From Clostridium beijerinckii (GTDB lineage: Bacteria; Bacillota; Clostridia; Clostridiales; Clostridiaceae): DNA of 64,000 nt. This document shows, in pieces, positions 56,086 through 64,000 of this stretch (position 1 is its first letter; each line of letters opens with the position of its first letter). The position numbers and the translations under genes are program-made. The DNA lies in contig NZ_CP073653.1 of the NCBI RefSeq assembly GCF_018223745.1, positions 5,444,001-5,508,000 of the forward strand, in the 5' to 3' direction. Below the pieces are notes generated by a model. It did no database searches. It saw nothing but the letters and a program-made list of their open reading frames with translations, and was not told the DNA's origin.

Positions 56086-56119
56086 ATAAATTCATCTCCA
56101 TAAAATATAATATTATTAA

Positions 56120-57220
56120 TTATTTAAAATATACAGCCTTACCAGTTTTAGCAGACTCATATATTGCTTCTAATATTTGAGTAACTATTAAAGCTTGTTC
56201 AGGCCTAACCACTAATTCATCACCATTAATGATTGCATTATAGAACGTACTTTGTTCTATATCAGGAGCATTATCTTCTTCTCCATCATAAAAAGCAACC
56301 CCAGTAGCATCTAGTGCCGGCTTTTCTATACATTGTTTATTATACTTAACAGAATTTATCCTCAAACCATCTTTCATATCAGCACCAGCTTTTGTACCAC
56401 ATAAAGAAGTTTTAGCTTCATCAACATCAAGACTATTTAGTGCCCAGCTTGATTCTAGATTTATTGTAGCGCCATTTTTCATCTTAATAAATCCGAAAGC
56501 TGAATCCTCTACTGTAAACATCTCTTTATCCCAATCGCCCCAAGCATTTCCTGTACATGTTTGATCCCCTAACTTGTAGTATACAGATCCTAGTACACAC
56601 TCTGGTTCATAATTATCCATCATCCAAAGTGTTAAATCAAGAGCGTGAGTACCTATATCGATTAATGGACCTCCACCTTGTTCATCTTCATTTAAAAATA
56701 CTCCCCAAGTTGGAACAGCTCTACGTCTTATTGCATGTCCTTTTGCATAATAGATCTCACCTAAATCACCATTTTCGCATGCAGCTTTTAAATATTTTGA
56801 ATCTGCTCTGTATCTATTTTGATAACCTATAGTTAGGATTTTGCCAGTTTCTTGCGCTACTTCGAGCATAGCTTTAGCTTCAGCGTATGTTTTAGCCATT
56901 GGTTTTTCACACATAACATGCTTATCAGCTTTCATTGCTTCAATAGATATATAACTGTGTGATTTATTTGGAGTTAAGACGTAAACGGCCTTAATATCTT
57001 TTTCTTTTGCTAAAAGAAGTTTGTAGTCAGTATAAATCCTACTTTCTTCTTTGCCATATTTAGCTTTTGCTTCTATAGCCTTTTCCTCTATCAAATCACA
57101 AAATGCTTCTATTTCTATATTTTGATTCTTTTTTATTGCTGGTAAATGCTTTCCGTTTGCAATACCTCCACATCCTATAATAGCAACCTTTAGTTTCTTT
57201 TCATTGCATGTATTCTCCAT
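56120..57220 (-). CDS. Gfo/Idh/MocA-family oxidoreductase
   Basis: The 366-residue protein has GCGGIANGKHLPAI near residue 16, VLTPNKSHSYISIEAMKADKHVMCEKPMAKT with the conserved EKP near 105, and DIGTHALDLTLWMMDNY with the catalytic histidine near 190. It acts on a polyol or sugar with NAD(P). It is first in the operon; the palindrome at 57318-57333 lies about 100 bp upstream. The two oxidoreductases differ clearly from each other, so they probably catalyse separate steps. The ribosome binding site is weak (CGGGAA). Confidence 0.88.
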   Translation of the reverse strand: MENTCNEKKLKVAIIGCGGIANGKHLPAIKKNQNIEIEAFCDLIEEKAIEAKAKYGKEESRIYTDYKLLLAKEKDIKAVYVLTPNKSHSYISIEAMKADKHVMCEKPMAKTYAEAKAMLEVAQETGKILTIGYQNRYRADSKYLKAACENGDLGEIYYAKGHAIRRRAVPTWGVFLNEDEQGGGPLIDIGTHALDLTLWMMDNYEPECVLGSVYYKLGDQTCTGNAWGDWDKEMFTVEDSAFGFIKMKNGATINLESSWALNSLDVDEAKTSLCGTKAGADMKDGLRINSVKYNKQCIEKPALDATGVAFYDGEEDNAPDIEQSTFYNAIINGDELVVRPEQALIVTQILEAIYESAKTGKAVYFK

Positions 57221-57317
57221 AACAATTCCCGACTTTCATAGCTTATTAAACCTTAAAGTTTGAAGTCAGTTTTTCACTTCCTTTCATAGTAAATTATCAT
57301 AATTTATTACTCTTATG

Positions 57318-57333
57318 AATGATACGTATCATT
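57318..57333. promoter_or_regulatory. Perfect 16-bp palindrome upstream of the sugar operon
   Basis: AATGATACGTATCATT is fully self-complementary and lies 98 bp upstream of the first gene. It is the likely operator for a dimeric repressor; AraC proteins usually prefer direct repeats, so the regulator may be another one. Confidence 0.55.
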
Positions 57334-57625
57334 GTCTTTCATAAATAATTCTATACTTAAATTCGTCTATTTACTCGCCATTAATTGCTTAGTTATTCTC
57401 AAATATTGTTTTGACTATATTCTTTGAATGTTATGATACATTAATTTACCACTTTAGATTTAAAACAAAATATTCATTATCTATATTATAATTATTAATA
57501 GACTTGTTAGTTTCAAAAAAAATCTTTCCTCCCTCCTCACCCCAGCCTTTTTCCGTCACCAATTCAAACATAATTTTTCCTTGTTCTTTATCCTAATCCA
57601 TTATTTAAAAACCATAAAAAGAAAA

Positions 57626-57648
57626 ACTTTATTTTATTAAAATAAAGT
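57626..57648 (-). terminator. Terminator of the rRNA methyltransferase gene
   Basis: ACTTTATTTTA and TAAAATAAAGT (57626-57636 with 57638-57648) are followed on the minus strand by TTTTCTTTTTAT. The stem is AT-rich but the tail is strong. Confidence 0.65.
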
Positions 57649-57756
57649 CTCTTTTTTTCTATTATCTTCTATTTTATTTTTTTCTTATCTAGCAATGCTT
57701 ATTAGATTAATCATTAGCGGTGGCAAATTGATAGAATTGCCTGCACATAATCCAAG

Positions 57757-59121
57757 CTATTTTCTAATTAATTTAGCTACTGCTTCCACATGCTTTGTAT
57801 TTGGAAACATGTCTACAGGCTGTACTTCTATTGTTTTAAATCCCAACCCTTCTAAATGTTTTAAATCTCTTGCTAAAGTGCTAGGATCACATGATACATA
57901 CACTACTCTTTTAGGCTTAGCTTCTCCTATCGCATTTAGCAAATTGATATCACATCCCTTTCTTGGGGGATCCACAACTATTATGTCAGGTTTGATTCCA
58001 TTTTTTATTAACTCTGGAATCACTTCTTCAGATTTTCCCACATAAAATTTCGAGTTGTCTATTCCATTTATTTCTGCATTATCTACTGCATTATCTATCG
58101 CCTGTTTTACTATTTCAACTCCATAGACTTTTCTTGCATTCTGAGATAAGAATAATGTTATTGTACCAGCACCGCAATATGCATCAAAAACAATCTCGTT
58201 TCCGCTTAAATCTGCATATTCCAAAGCTTTATTATAAAGTACTTCTGTTTGAATAGGATTTATTTGAAAGAAAGATAATGGCGAAATATTAAATTTATAT
58301 TTACCTATATAATCAGATATATAATCCTGCCCCCACAAAGTTATACACTTGTCACCGAGAACTAAACTATTATTTTTAGTATTTATATTCTGAATTATTC
58401 CCTTTAAATTTTTAACCTCTAACCTAATATCCTTTATCAGTTCTTCTTTCTTAGGAATTTCCTTATCGGTAGTAATCAAAATTACCATAATCTCATTAGT
58501 TTTAAAACCCTTTCTCACCATTACATTTCTAATTAGTCCTTCACTAAAAAACAAATTATCTTTCCTAGCAGGCAATATAGAATACTTTTTCATCCAATTT
58601 CTTATTATTTTTATGATTTTATCAGTTTCTTCATCTTGAATTAGACACTTATCCATATCAACTACTTCATGTGTTTTTTCACTAAAAAAGCCCATTGAAA
58701 GTTCATTGTCTGTCAATGCAATTGAATATATTCCTTTATTTCTATATCTGTAAGGAAATTTCATCCCTATAGTACTTTTAACTATATCCCCCGATAATCC
58801 ACCAATTCTTTCTATGCAATCCTTAACTCTATTGTATTTAAATTTTAATTGTGAATCGTAATTAGAATGCATTAGAGTACAACCGCCGCATTTTTCATAA
58901 TACCTACATTGAGGCACAATTCTTTCGTCACATTTCTCTACTATATCTATAAGCTTTCCATAAGAATAATTCTTTTTATTCTTGATTATTTCTGTCTTTA
59001 CAGTTTCCCCTATTAAAGCTCCTGGTATAAATATTGGATATCCATCTATCTTTGCAACACCCTCACCTTCATATCCTAATGAATCTATTTTTACAATATA
59101 CTCTTTATTTCTCTCTAACAC
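57757..59121 (-). CDS. rlmD: 23S rRNA (uracil-5-)-methyltransferase, RlmD/RlmCD type
   Basis: The 454-residue protein has a TRAM domain (about 1-60), iron-sulphur-type cysteines at 72, 78 and 81 plus a later one in MDKC, and a SAM methyltransferase domain (FDAYCGAGTITLFL; PDIIVVDPPRKGC). The catalytic cysteine is in VVYVSCDPSTLARDL. It would methylate U747 and/or U1939 of 23S rRNA. The start is GTG at 59121 with GAAGGAT upstream; the nearby ATG is out of frame. E. coli RlmD and Bacillus RlmCD share this layout, so the exact target is open. Confidence 0.9.
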   Translation of the reverse strand: MLERNKEYIVKIDSLGYEGEGVAKIDGYPIFIPGALIGETVKTEIIKNKKNYSYGKLIDIVEKCDERIVPQCRYYEKCGGCTLMHSNYDSQLKFKYNRVKDCIERIGGLSGDIVKSTIGMKFPYRYRNKGIYSIALTDNELSMGFFSEKTHEVVDMDKCLIQDEETDKIIKIIRNWMKKYSILPARKDNLFFSEGLIRNVMVRKGFKTNEIMVILITTDKEIPKKEELIKDIRLEVKNLKGIIQNINTKNNSLVLGDKCITLWGQDYISDYIGKYKFNISPLSFFQINPIQTEVLYNKALEYADLSGNEIVFDAYCGAGTITLFLSQNARKVYGVEIVKQAIDNAVDNAEINGIDNSKFYVGKSEEVIPELIKNGIKPDIIVVDPPRKGCDINLLNAIGEAKPKRVVYVSCDPSTLARDLKHLEGLGFKTIEVQPVDMFPNTKHVEAVAKLIRK

Positions 59122-59461
59122 ATGTACACATCCTTCATTGTTAGTATCATTTCTTAACTATAATTTTCAAATCAATATTTAAAAATACTTTCTACATTTT
59201 ATCATATCTTATTCATTTATTTAAGATATTTATAAATTCTTATATACAATTAAGAACAAACCCTAAACTATTAAATTCTCATTTATAATGAATATTATAT
59301 TTAGATTTAACATTTGAATAATTCCCCATAAAAATCAAATAATTTGCTCATGCTAGAATTTGTTTTGTCAGGTAATAAATAATTAATGATAATTATGATA
59401 TCTCGATTTAATCAACCTCTTAGTGCCATTAAATCATATAATTTTCCTAAAATAAAAAAAG

Positions 59462-59547
59462 AGCACCTTGCGGTGCTAATACAGAATCAGTTGCCATTTA
59501 ATTCCATAATCATTAAATTATTATTTCTCTTTTAGAGCAATAATATA
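59462..59547 (-). ncRNA. Candidate small transcript or leader with own promoter and terminator
   Basis: On the minus strand TTAACA (59582-59577), a 17-base spacer and TATAAT-like TAATAT (59559-59554) form a good promoter. About 85 bases later AGCACC-TTGC-GGTGCT (59462-59477) followed by TTTTTTTATTTT forms an intrinsic terminator. Between them lies a hairpin (ATTATT...AATAAT around CTCT/AGAG). A 16-codon frame, MATDSVLAPQGALFLF, overlaps the terminator; its ribosome binding site is weak. It may be a small RNA or an attenuator-like leader of rlmD 340 bp downstream. Confidence 0.45.
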
Positions 59548-59696
59548 CATTATATATTAAATATCATATTTTTAAATGTTAATTTTTTGTTAACTTTATA
59601 TATTCTTTAAAATTTGATTACATACTTATTATCTTGAGTGCACGTATATAGTATTTTATGTTTAACGATTATTTAAAACCTTCCATTTTAAAAAAT

Positions 59697-59880
59697 CGCA
59701 GGCGACTGTGGTTAAGTTCCGCATTGTGCTTCGCACTCTTTTCATATGTGTAGATTTTTTTCACGCATCTGCCTTTTCGAACGCATGTGAGAAAAATCTG
59801 CACATCAGAAATAGCAGCTCTGCTGCATATAAGAACATTTTATGCAGGCGAATAAGATTTCTTTTTTTATTCTTTTTAAA
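59697..59880 (+). ncRNA. Stacked hairpins, candidate structured RNA or repeat
   Basis: Four hairpins follow one another: GTGC/GCAC at 59726-59736, a 19-bp stem at 59746-59764 with 59787-59805, GCAGC/GCTGC at 59814-59826, and TGCAT/ATGCA at 59824-59846. The only two non-Watson-Crick positions of the long stem are T-G on the plus strand, which would be U-G pairs in plus-strand RNA and A-C mismatches on the other. A T-rich run follows at 59859-59877. Local GC is higher than around it. Confidence 0.45.
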
Positions 59881-59958
59881 ATACCAAAACTATTTAATCA
59901 ACCTTTTTTATATTATCCACAGATTTTACTTGAATATAAATTCCTAAAGAATAAAAAA

Positions 59959-59987
59959 GGACTTTGGTAAGATTCCTACCAAAGTCC
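59959..59987 (-). terminator. Terminator of pfkA-pyk
   Basis: A perfect 11-bp GC-containing stem (59959-59969 with 59977-59987) is followed on the minus strand by TTTTTTATTC. It lies 33 bases after the pyk stop. Confidence 0.92.
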
Positions 59988-60020
59988 CTTTATATATATT
60001 AAAAAATTATGTTTCAAATA

Positions 60021-61442
60021 TTATTTTACTTCGCTAATCTTTAAAAGATTTGTTGCACCAACTTGGTCTACAGGAACTCCAGCTGCTAATACAACTATAT
60101 CTCCTGATTTAACAAATTCATTATTTTTAGCTATTTCAACTGATCTTTCTAACATTTCATCAGTAGATTCCATTTTATCAGCAACTACTGGATATACTCC
60201 CCATGAGAATGCTAATTGTCTAGCAACTATTGGATCTGGAGTAACAGCTATAATTGGGCATTCTGGTCTACATTGAGAAATTCTCTTAGCAGTTGCACCA
60301 GTTTGAGTTGAAGTAATTACTGCTGCTGCTTCTAATTCATTAGCTGCATTACTAGCTGCTCTTGAAATAACTCCTGCTATAGCTGGAATATGTGTTTTAG
60401 CTTGAGAAACTGCTACTTTATATTCTAAAGATTTTTCAGTTTCTTCAGCAATCTTAGCCATTGTAGCTACAGCTTCTACTGGATAATCTCCATTAGCACT
60501 TTCTCCTGATAACATGATTGCATCAGTACCATCTAAGATAGCATTAGCAACGTCTGAAACTTCTGCTCTTGTTGGTCTTGGATTTCTCATCATAGAATCT
60601 AACATTTGAGTTGCAGTTACAACTGGTTTACCAGCTGCTTTACATTTTTTGATGATCATCTTTTGAACTGCTGGAACTTGTTCTATTGGAATTTCAACAC
60701 CAAGATCTCCTCTAGCTACCATTATAAGGTCTGAAGCTTCTAAGATTTCATCTAAGTTATCAACACCTTCTTGGTTTTCTATCTTTGAACAGATAAGGAT
60801 TCTTTCTCCACCATTTGCATCAAGTATTTCTCTGATAGTCTTTACATCAGATGCTTTTCTTATGAATGAAGCAGCTATCATAGTAACTCCAACTTCACAA
60901 CCGAAGATTAAATCTGATTTATCTTTTTCAGTAAGAGCTGGTAATTGGATTGATACTCCTGGTACGTTAACTCCTTTATGAGTTCCAACGAATCCAGTGT
61001 TTTGAACTTCACACTTAATAGCGTTACCTTCAACAGATTTAACAGTTAATCCTACTAAACCATCATCTATTAAAATTGTATTTCCTGGTTTAACATCATT
61101 TGCTAGTCCTGCATATGTAACTGAACATTTAGTAGTATCACCAACTACATCCATATCTCCAGCATATACTGTAAATTCAGAACCCTTAGCTAATTCAACT
61201 TTCTTTGGTTCAAATTTACCAGTTCTTATTTCTGGTCCTTTTGTATCAAGAATTATTGCAATTTCTCTATTTAACTTCTTTGATAGTTCTTTAACTTTCT
61301 TAATTCTTCCACCGTGTTCTTCATGGTCTCCATGTGAAAAGTTATGTCTTGAAGCATTCATTCCTGAAAGAACAACCTTCTCTAATATTTCCATATCTTC
61401 ACTTGCAGGGCCAATAGTACAAATCATTTTAGTTTTTCTCAT
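60021..61442 (-). CDS. pyk: Pyruvate kinase
   Basis: The 473-residue protein has the pyruvate kinase signature: RKTKMICTIGPAS at the start, MNASRHNFSHGDHEEH, DTKGPEIRTG, the catalytic lysine region ICSKIENQEGVDNLDEI, VARGDLGVEIP, and ATQMLDSM. The C-terminal allosteric domain is present. It converts phosphoenolpyruvate and ADP to pyruvate and ATP. Start ATG 61442 has AGAGGAG about ten bases upstream, and the length equals other clostridial enzymes; a longer frame to 61514 lacks support. It follows pfkA by 144 bp and shares its transcript. Confidence 0.97.
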   Translation of the reverse strand: MRKTKMICTIGPASEDMEILEKVVLSGMNASRHNFSHGDHEEHGGRIKKVKELSKKLNREIAIILDTKGPEIRTGKFEPKKVELAKGSEFTVYAGDMDVVGDTTKCSVTYAGLANDVKPGNTILIDDGLVGLTVKSVEGNAIKCEVQNTGFVGTHKGVNVPGVSIQLPALTEKDKSDLIFGCEVGVTMIAASFIRKASDVKTIREILDANGGERILICSKIENQEGVDNLDEILEASDLIMVARGDLGVEIPIEQVPAVQKMIIKKCKAAGKPVVTATQMLDSMMRNPRPTRAEVSDVANAILDGTDAIMLSGESANGDYPVEAVATMAKIAEETEKSLEYKVAVSQAKTHIPAIAGVISRAASNAANELEAAAVITSTQTGATAKRISQCRPECPIIAVTPDPIVARQLAFSWGVYPVVADKMESTDEMLERSVEIAKNNEFVKSGDIVVLAAGVPVDQVGATNLLKISEVK

Positions 61443-61586
61443 TAAACTAACACTCCTCTTTCTTCGATTAGGCACATAAAATAAAATAATGTTACAAATA
61501 TGCAAAATAAGCAAGCATGTTGATTCATTATTTTTTGATTGTACCTTATTTATAAAATTTATATAAATAAACTATAAGCTAAATTA

Positions 61587-62543
61587 TTATGATAATACTT
61601 GAGCAATATCATAAAGTTCTTTATCAAATTTGCTTTCCATATCAAGAGCTTCATCTATATCTTGGTCTATTATTTTATTATCTCTAATTCCTATTACTCT
61701 TGAAGTTCCACCTTTTAATAATACTTCTATAGCCTTTGCTCCCATTCTTGAAGCTAAAACTCTATCTGTAGCAGTAGGACTTCCTCCTCTTTGAATATGA
61801 CCTAAGATTGTTGCTCTTGTTTCAATTCCAGTTACTTCTTCAACGTACTTTGCAAGTTCAAATGCTCCTCCAATTCCTTCTGCAAGCATTATTAGATTAT
61901 GCATTTTTCCTTTATTTTTACCTTCTAAGATAGTTCTACAAAGTGCATCTTTATCAAATTCCATTTCAGGAATTATAATTGCTTCTGCGCCTCCGCAGAT
62001 ACCTGCATATAAAGATAAATCTCCGCAGTCTCTACCCATAACTTCTACAATTGAAACTCTTTCATGTGAAGTTGAAGTATCTCTAATTTTATTTATAGCA
62101 TCTACAACGGTATTTAAGGCTGTATCAAACCCTAAAGTGAAGTCTGTGTAAGCTAAATCATTATCAATTGTTCCTGGTAAACCTATTGTTTTAATTCCAA
62201 GCTTTGATAATAATTTTGCACCCATAAATGAACCGTCTCCACCTATAACTACTAGAGCTTCAACACCATAAGCTTGTAATATTTTTGCAGCCTTTTTTCT
62301 TACTTCTTCATTCTTGAATTCAGGACATCTAGCAGTTCTTAAAATTGTTCCACCTCTTTGGATTATATCAGATACTGAATTTCTATCCATGCTGAATAAT
62401 TCTCCATTAATAAGTCCACTATAACCTCTTTGTACTCCCATAACTTCAATTCCGTTATGAAGCGCAGTTCTTACTACTGCTCTAATTGCAGCATTCATGC
62501 CTGGTGCATCTCCACCACTTGTTAACACAGCTATCTTTTTCAT
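61587..62543 (-). CDS. pfkA: ATP-dependent 6-phosphofructokinase
   Basis: The 318-residue protein begins MKKIAVLTSGGDAPGMNAAIR, with the ATP-binding glycines, then GGDGSFMGA and the catalytic PGTIDND followed by DTALNTVVDAI. Later motifs are MGRDCGDLSL and HIQRGGSPTATDR. It phosphorylates fructose 6-phosphate and is the main control step of glycolysis. Start ATG 62543 has AAGGAGG upstream; a longer frame to 62612 lacks one. It lies between dnaE and pyk, the usual clostridial order. Confidence 0.97.
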   Translation of the reverse strand: MKKIAVLTSGGDAPGMNAAIRAVVRTALHNGIEVMGVQRGYSGLINGELFSMDRNSVSDIIQRGGTILRTARCPEFKNEEVRKKAAKILQAYGVEALVVIGGDGSFMGAKLLSKLGIKTIGLPGTIDNDLAYTDFTLGFDTALNTVVDAINKIRDTSTSHERVSIVEVMGRDCGDLSLYAGICGGAEAIIIPEMEFDKDALCRTILEGKNKGKMHNLIMLAEGIGGAFELAKYVEEVTGIETRATILGHIQRGGSPTATDRVLASRMGAKAIEVLLKGGTSRVIGIRDNKIIDQDIDEALDMESKFDKELYDIAQVLS

Positions 62544-62999
62544 AATATATATTTCCTCCTTAAAATACCGCAAAGGGACCTTAAATGACCCTTGTGTACA
62601 TAATATAACCATAATTTATTAATCAAGAATTATTGTACATAAATTTGAACCAATTATCAATGATATTTAACCATTTTCTGATATTATTCTAAAATAAATG
62701 TCTAAATTTTATGAAAAATTTCACAATACAAATAATTTGAAAATTATTTTACTGAATTTATGACTATACACCGCTAAATATCATATTTTTTCATATAAGC
62801 TATCTTCATTTATAACAAGGATAGTAACTGCATTTTTATAATAGTTTTAGTGTTATAAAACAATGAACGTAATTTGTCTTCTCTATTATAACCAATAATC
62901 GATAAATTTATATAAAATAATATAATTTTTGTGATATTAATTTTTGTAATATTTTTCATTTGTATATTTACTAAATTTTTAATCACATCTCGTTTCTAA
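62544..62999. other. Intergenic region upstream of pfkA
   Basis: This 456-bp gap contains no gene. On the minus strand TTGATT (62626-62621) and TATTAT (62605-62600) lie 15 bases apart, a modest promoter candidate. AAGGG/CCCTT near 62569-62590 can form a small leader hairpin. No clear dnaE terminator was found. Confidence 0.4.
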
Positions 63000-64000
63000 T
63001 TATGAATCTAATACTTTAACATTCTCATCTCCTAAAGTTTGTCTCAATAAATTCATAACATCACTATCTAGGGAAATCCATCTATCTCTTGGCACCCTAA
63101 ACTTTTGTTTTCCTTTGCTCTCAAATATATAAATAGGCGTATCTCCAATATATTCCTTTATCAATAATTCTTTTAATTTTTTACTTAAGACAGTAGCTGC
63201 CACCTTATCATCGACTCTTAAATATACTTTTGAAGTATTGACCTTCTCTAAAGGTTCTATACTTTCACAAATAAGTTTTGGTGGTTCATCTTCTTTCAAA
63301 CTTAATCTTCCTTTAACTATTACCAAACTATCTGTTACGCATAATTCTTTTACTTTCTCCAAAGTTTTAGGGAACACTATTACTTCAATCGTTCCAGTTA
63401 AGTCTTCAAGTTTTAGGAATGCCATTATAGAATTATTTCTTGTTACCTTCTGATTAACACTAGCAAGTATTCCTCCAAGGATTACTCTATCATTATCTTG
63501 TAAGGCATCCTGCCTGTTAAACATATTAATTTCACCCATATCGCTCTCTAGAGAATCATCTAAGGTTTCCTGTACTAAAAATATTTTAGAAATCTCATTT
63601 GTTGTCTGCATTTTCAGACTTTGAGCATAGTCATCTAGGGGATGCCCAGTAATATAAAGTCCCGTCATCTCCTTTTCCATAGCTAATAAATTACGCTTAG
63701 TAAATTCCTTAATATTAGGATAGTTTACTTCTGGATTCTTTAATTCTTCACTTGCAAATAAGCTTATTTGCCCATCAATATTTCTTCTCTTATCACTAGA
63801 TATATTATCAATTAATTTTTCATGAACAGCTAACATCTTAGATCTAAAAACATCAAAATCATCTAGAGCCCCAGCCTTTATTAAACATTCAACTGCACGC
63901 TTATTTATTGATGATGGATCCATTTTATTTATAAAATCAACTAACGATTCAAATTTACCCTTTTCTTCTCTTGCTTTCACTATGCTTGCTACAACATTAG
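63000..64000 (-). CDS. dnaE: DNA polymerase III alpha subunit, C-terminal part
   Basis: The open frame enters from the right edge of the window and ends at 63000, giving about 333 visible residues. It is the C-terminal third of DnaE: SIVKARxExGKFESLVDFINK with the helix-hairpin-helix region (INKRAVECLIKAGALDDF), GLYITGHPLDDY, and an OB-fold nucleic-acid-binding domain (ILGGILASVNQKVTRN... FPKTLEKV). It is the replicative polymerase catalytic subunit. The GTG at 63980 is an internal valine codon, not the start. Gene order dnaE-pfkA-pyk is typical for clostridia. Confidence 0.95.
   Translation of the reverse strand, partial: NVVASIVKAREEKGKFESLVDFINKMDPSSINKRAVECLIKAGALDDFDVFRSKMLAVHEKLIDNISSDKRRNIDGQISLFASEELKNPEVNYPNIKEFTKRNLLAMEKEMTGLYITGHPLDDYAQSLKMQTTNEISKIFLVQETLDDSLESDMGEINMFNRQDALQDNDRVILGGILASVNQKVTRNNSIMAFLKLEDLTGTIEVIVFPKTLEKVKELCVTDSLVIVKGRLSLKEDEPPKLICESIEPLEKVNTSKVYLRVDDKVAATVLSKKLKELLIKEYIGDTPIYIFESKGKQKFRVPRDRWISLDSDVMNLLRQTLGDENVKVLDS

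Larger units (their letters stand above)
57221..57756. other. Intergenic region upstream of the sugar operon
   Basis: This 536-bp gap holds the palindrome listed below and the terminator of the methyltransferase gene. An open frame crossing into the methyltransferase gene from 57695 is a shadow. No other gene was seen. Confidence 0.4.
59122..60020. other. Long intergenic region between rlmD and pyk
   Basis: This 899-bp gap is the longest in the window without a normal gene. It contains a small minus-strand transcription unit (59462-59582), a stacked-hairpin segment (about 59697-59880) and the pyk terminator. The stretch 59122-59460 shows nothing recognisable. Confidence 0.5.

Noticed and set aside
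63000..63980. Independent 326-residue protein
   Set aside because: The frame continues to the window edge with DnaE-like sequence; the GTG at 63980 is an internal valine of DnaE.
1..64000. CRISPR array, tRNA or rRNA genes, insertion sequences, prophage
   Set aside because: Looked for spaced direct repeats, cloverleaf-type sequences, transposase and phage motifs on both strands and found none.

Overview
The window is low-GC, AT-rich DNA with strong AGGAGG-type ribosome binding sites. It carries the clostridial dnaE-pfkA-pyk block, a CotJC/manganese-catalase-like ferritin-fold protein and a solventogenic-type maltose phosphotransferase locus. This points to a member of Firmicutes class Clostridia, most likely Clostridium sensu stricto (C. 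beijerinckii-like). The genus is inferred with fair confidence, the species only weakly. Nearly all genes lie on the minus strand. No tRNA, rRNA, CRISPR array, transposase or phage gene was seen.

Layout. 1-5.1 kb: a truncated chemoreceptor, a PLP aminotransferase, a CmpB-type membrane protein and an alanyl-tRNA editing protein. 5.1-9.7 kb: a 194-bp imperfect palindrome, a fructoselysine-type operon (SIS deglycase, PfkB kinase, GntR regulator) and an orphan amino-acid-binding lipoprotein. 9.8-13.3 kb: a copper operon csoR-copA-copZ with a readable promoter and GC-rich operator. 13.4-17.9 kb: alpha-glucoside (maltose) uptake and hydrolysis (EIICB, GH4 6-phospho-alpha-glucosidase, EIIA) with an RpiR regulator. 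18-23.7 kb: a PAS-PAS-GGDEF-HD-GYP protein, an M20 amidohydrolase, a CPBP protease, a nitrilase-family amidase and a MIF-like tautomerase.

24.1-47.7 kb is a sensory island. A plus-strand phosphorelay (receiver, hybrid kinase, Hpt) is followed by two minus-strand chemosensory operons: cheA-mcp-cheR-cheB, and cheY-polyHAMP mcp-cheW-mcp-receiver/kinase-receiver-hemerythrin-small protein-hemerythrin. A NarL-type regulator sits between them. motAB and another receptor lie beside them. Three receptors in the two operons have a Tsr-like signalling tip, and two of these end in a -EFGKY tail resembling a CheR-docking pentapeptide. The flanking receptors have a different tip, so two separate receptor arrays are likely. 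The two hemerythrin-like proteins at the end of the second operon share a His-to-Gln change at a usual iron-ligand position. Together this suggests an accessory chemosensory system that may respond to oxygen or another small ligand.

47.9-64 kb: a GH1 6-phospho-beta-glucosidase, a manganese-catalase-like protein, a DUF362 ferredoxin-like protein, a sugar operon (two Gfo/Idh/MocA oxidoreductases, a TIM-barrel isomerase/epimerase, an AraC regulator, an AAC(3)-fold acetyltransferase), an RlmD-type rRNA methyltransferase, a long non-coding gap with structured elements, then pyk, pfkA and the 3' part of dnaE.

Several starts were moved to internal codons because the Shine-Dalgarno sequence lies inside the longer reading frame. 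All functional calls rest on motif recognition by eye; no database search was possible.
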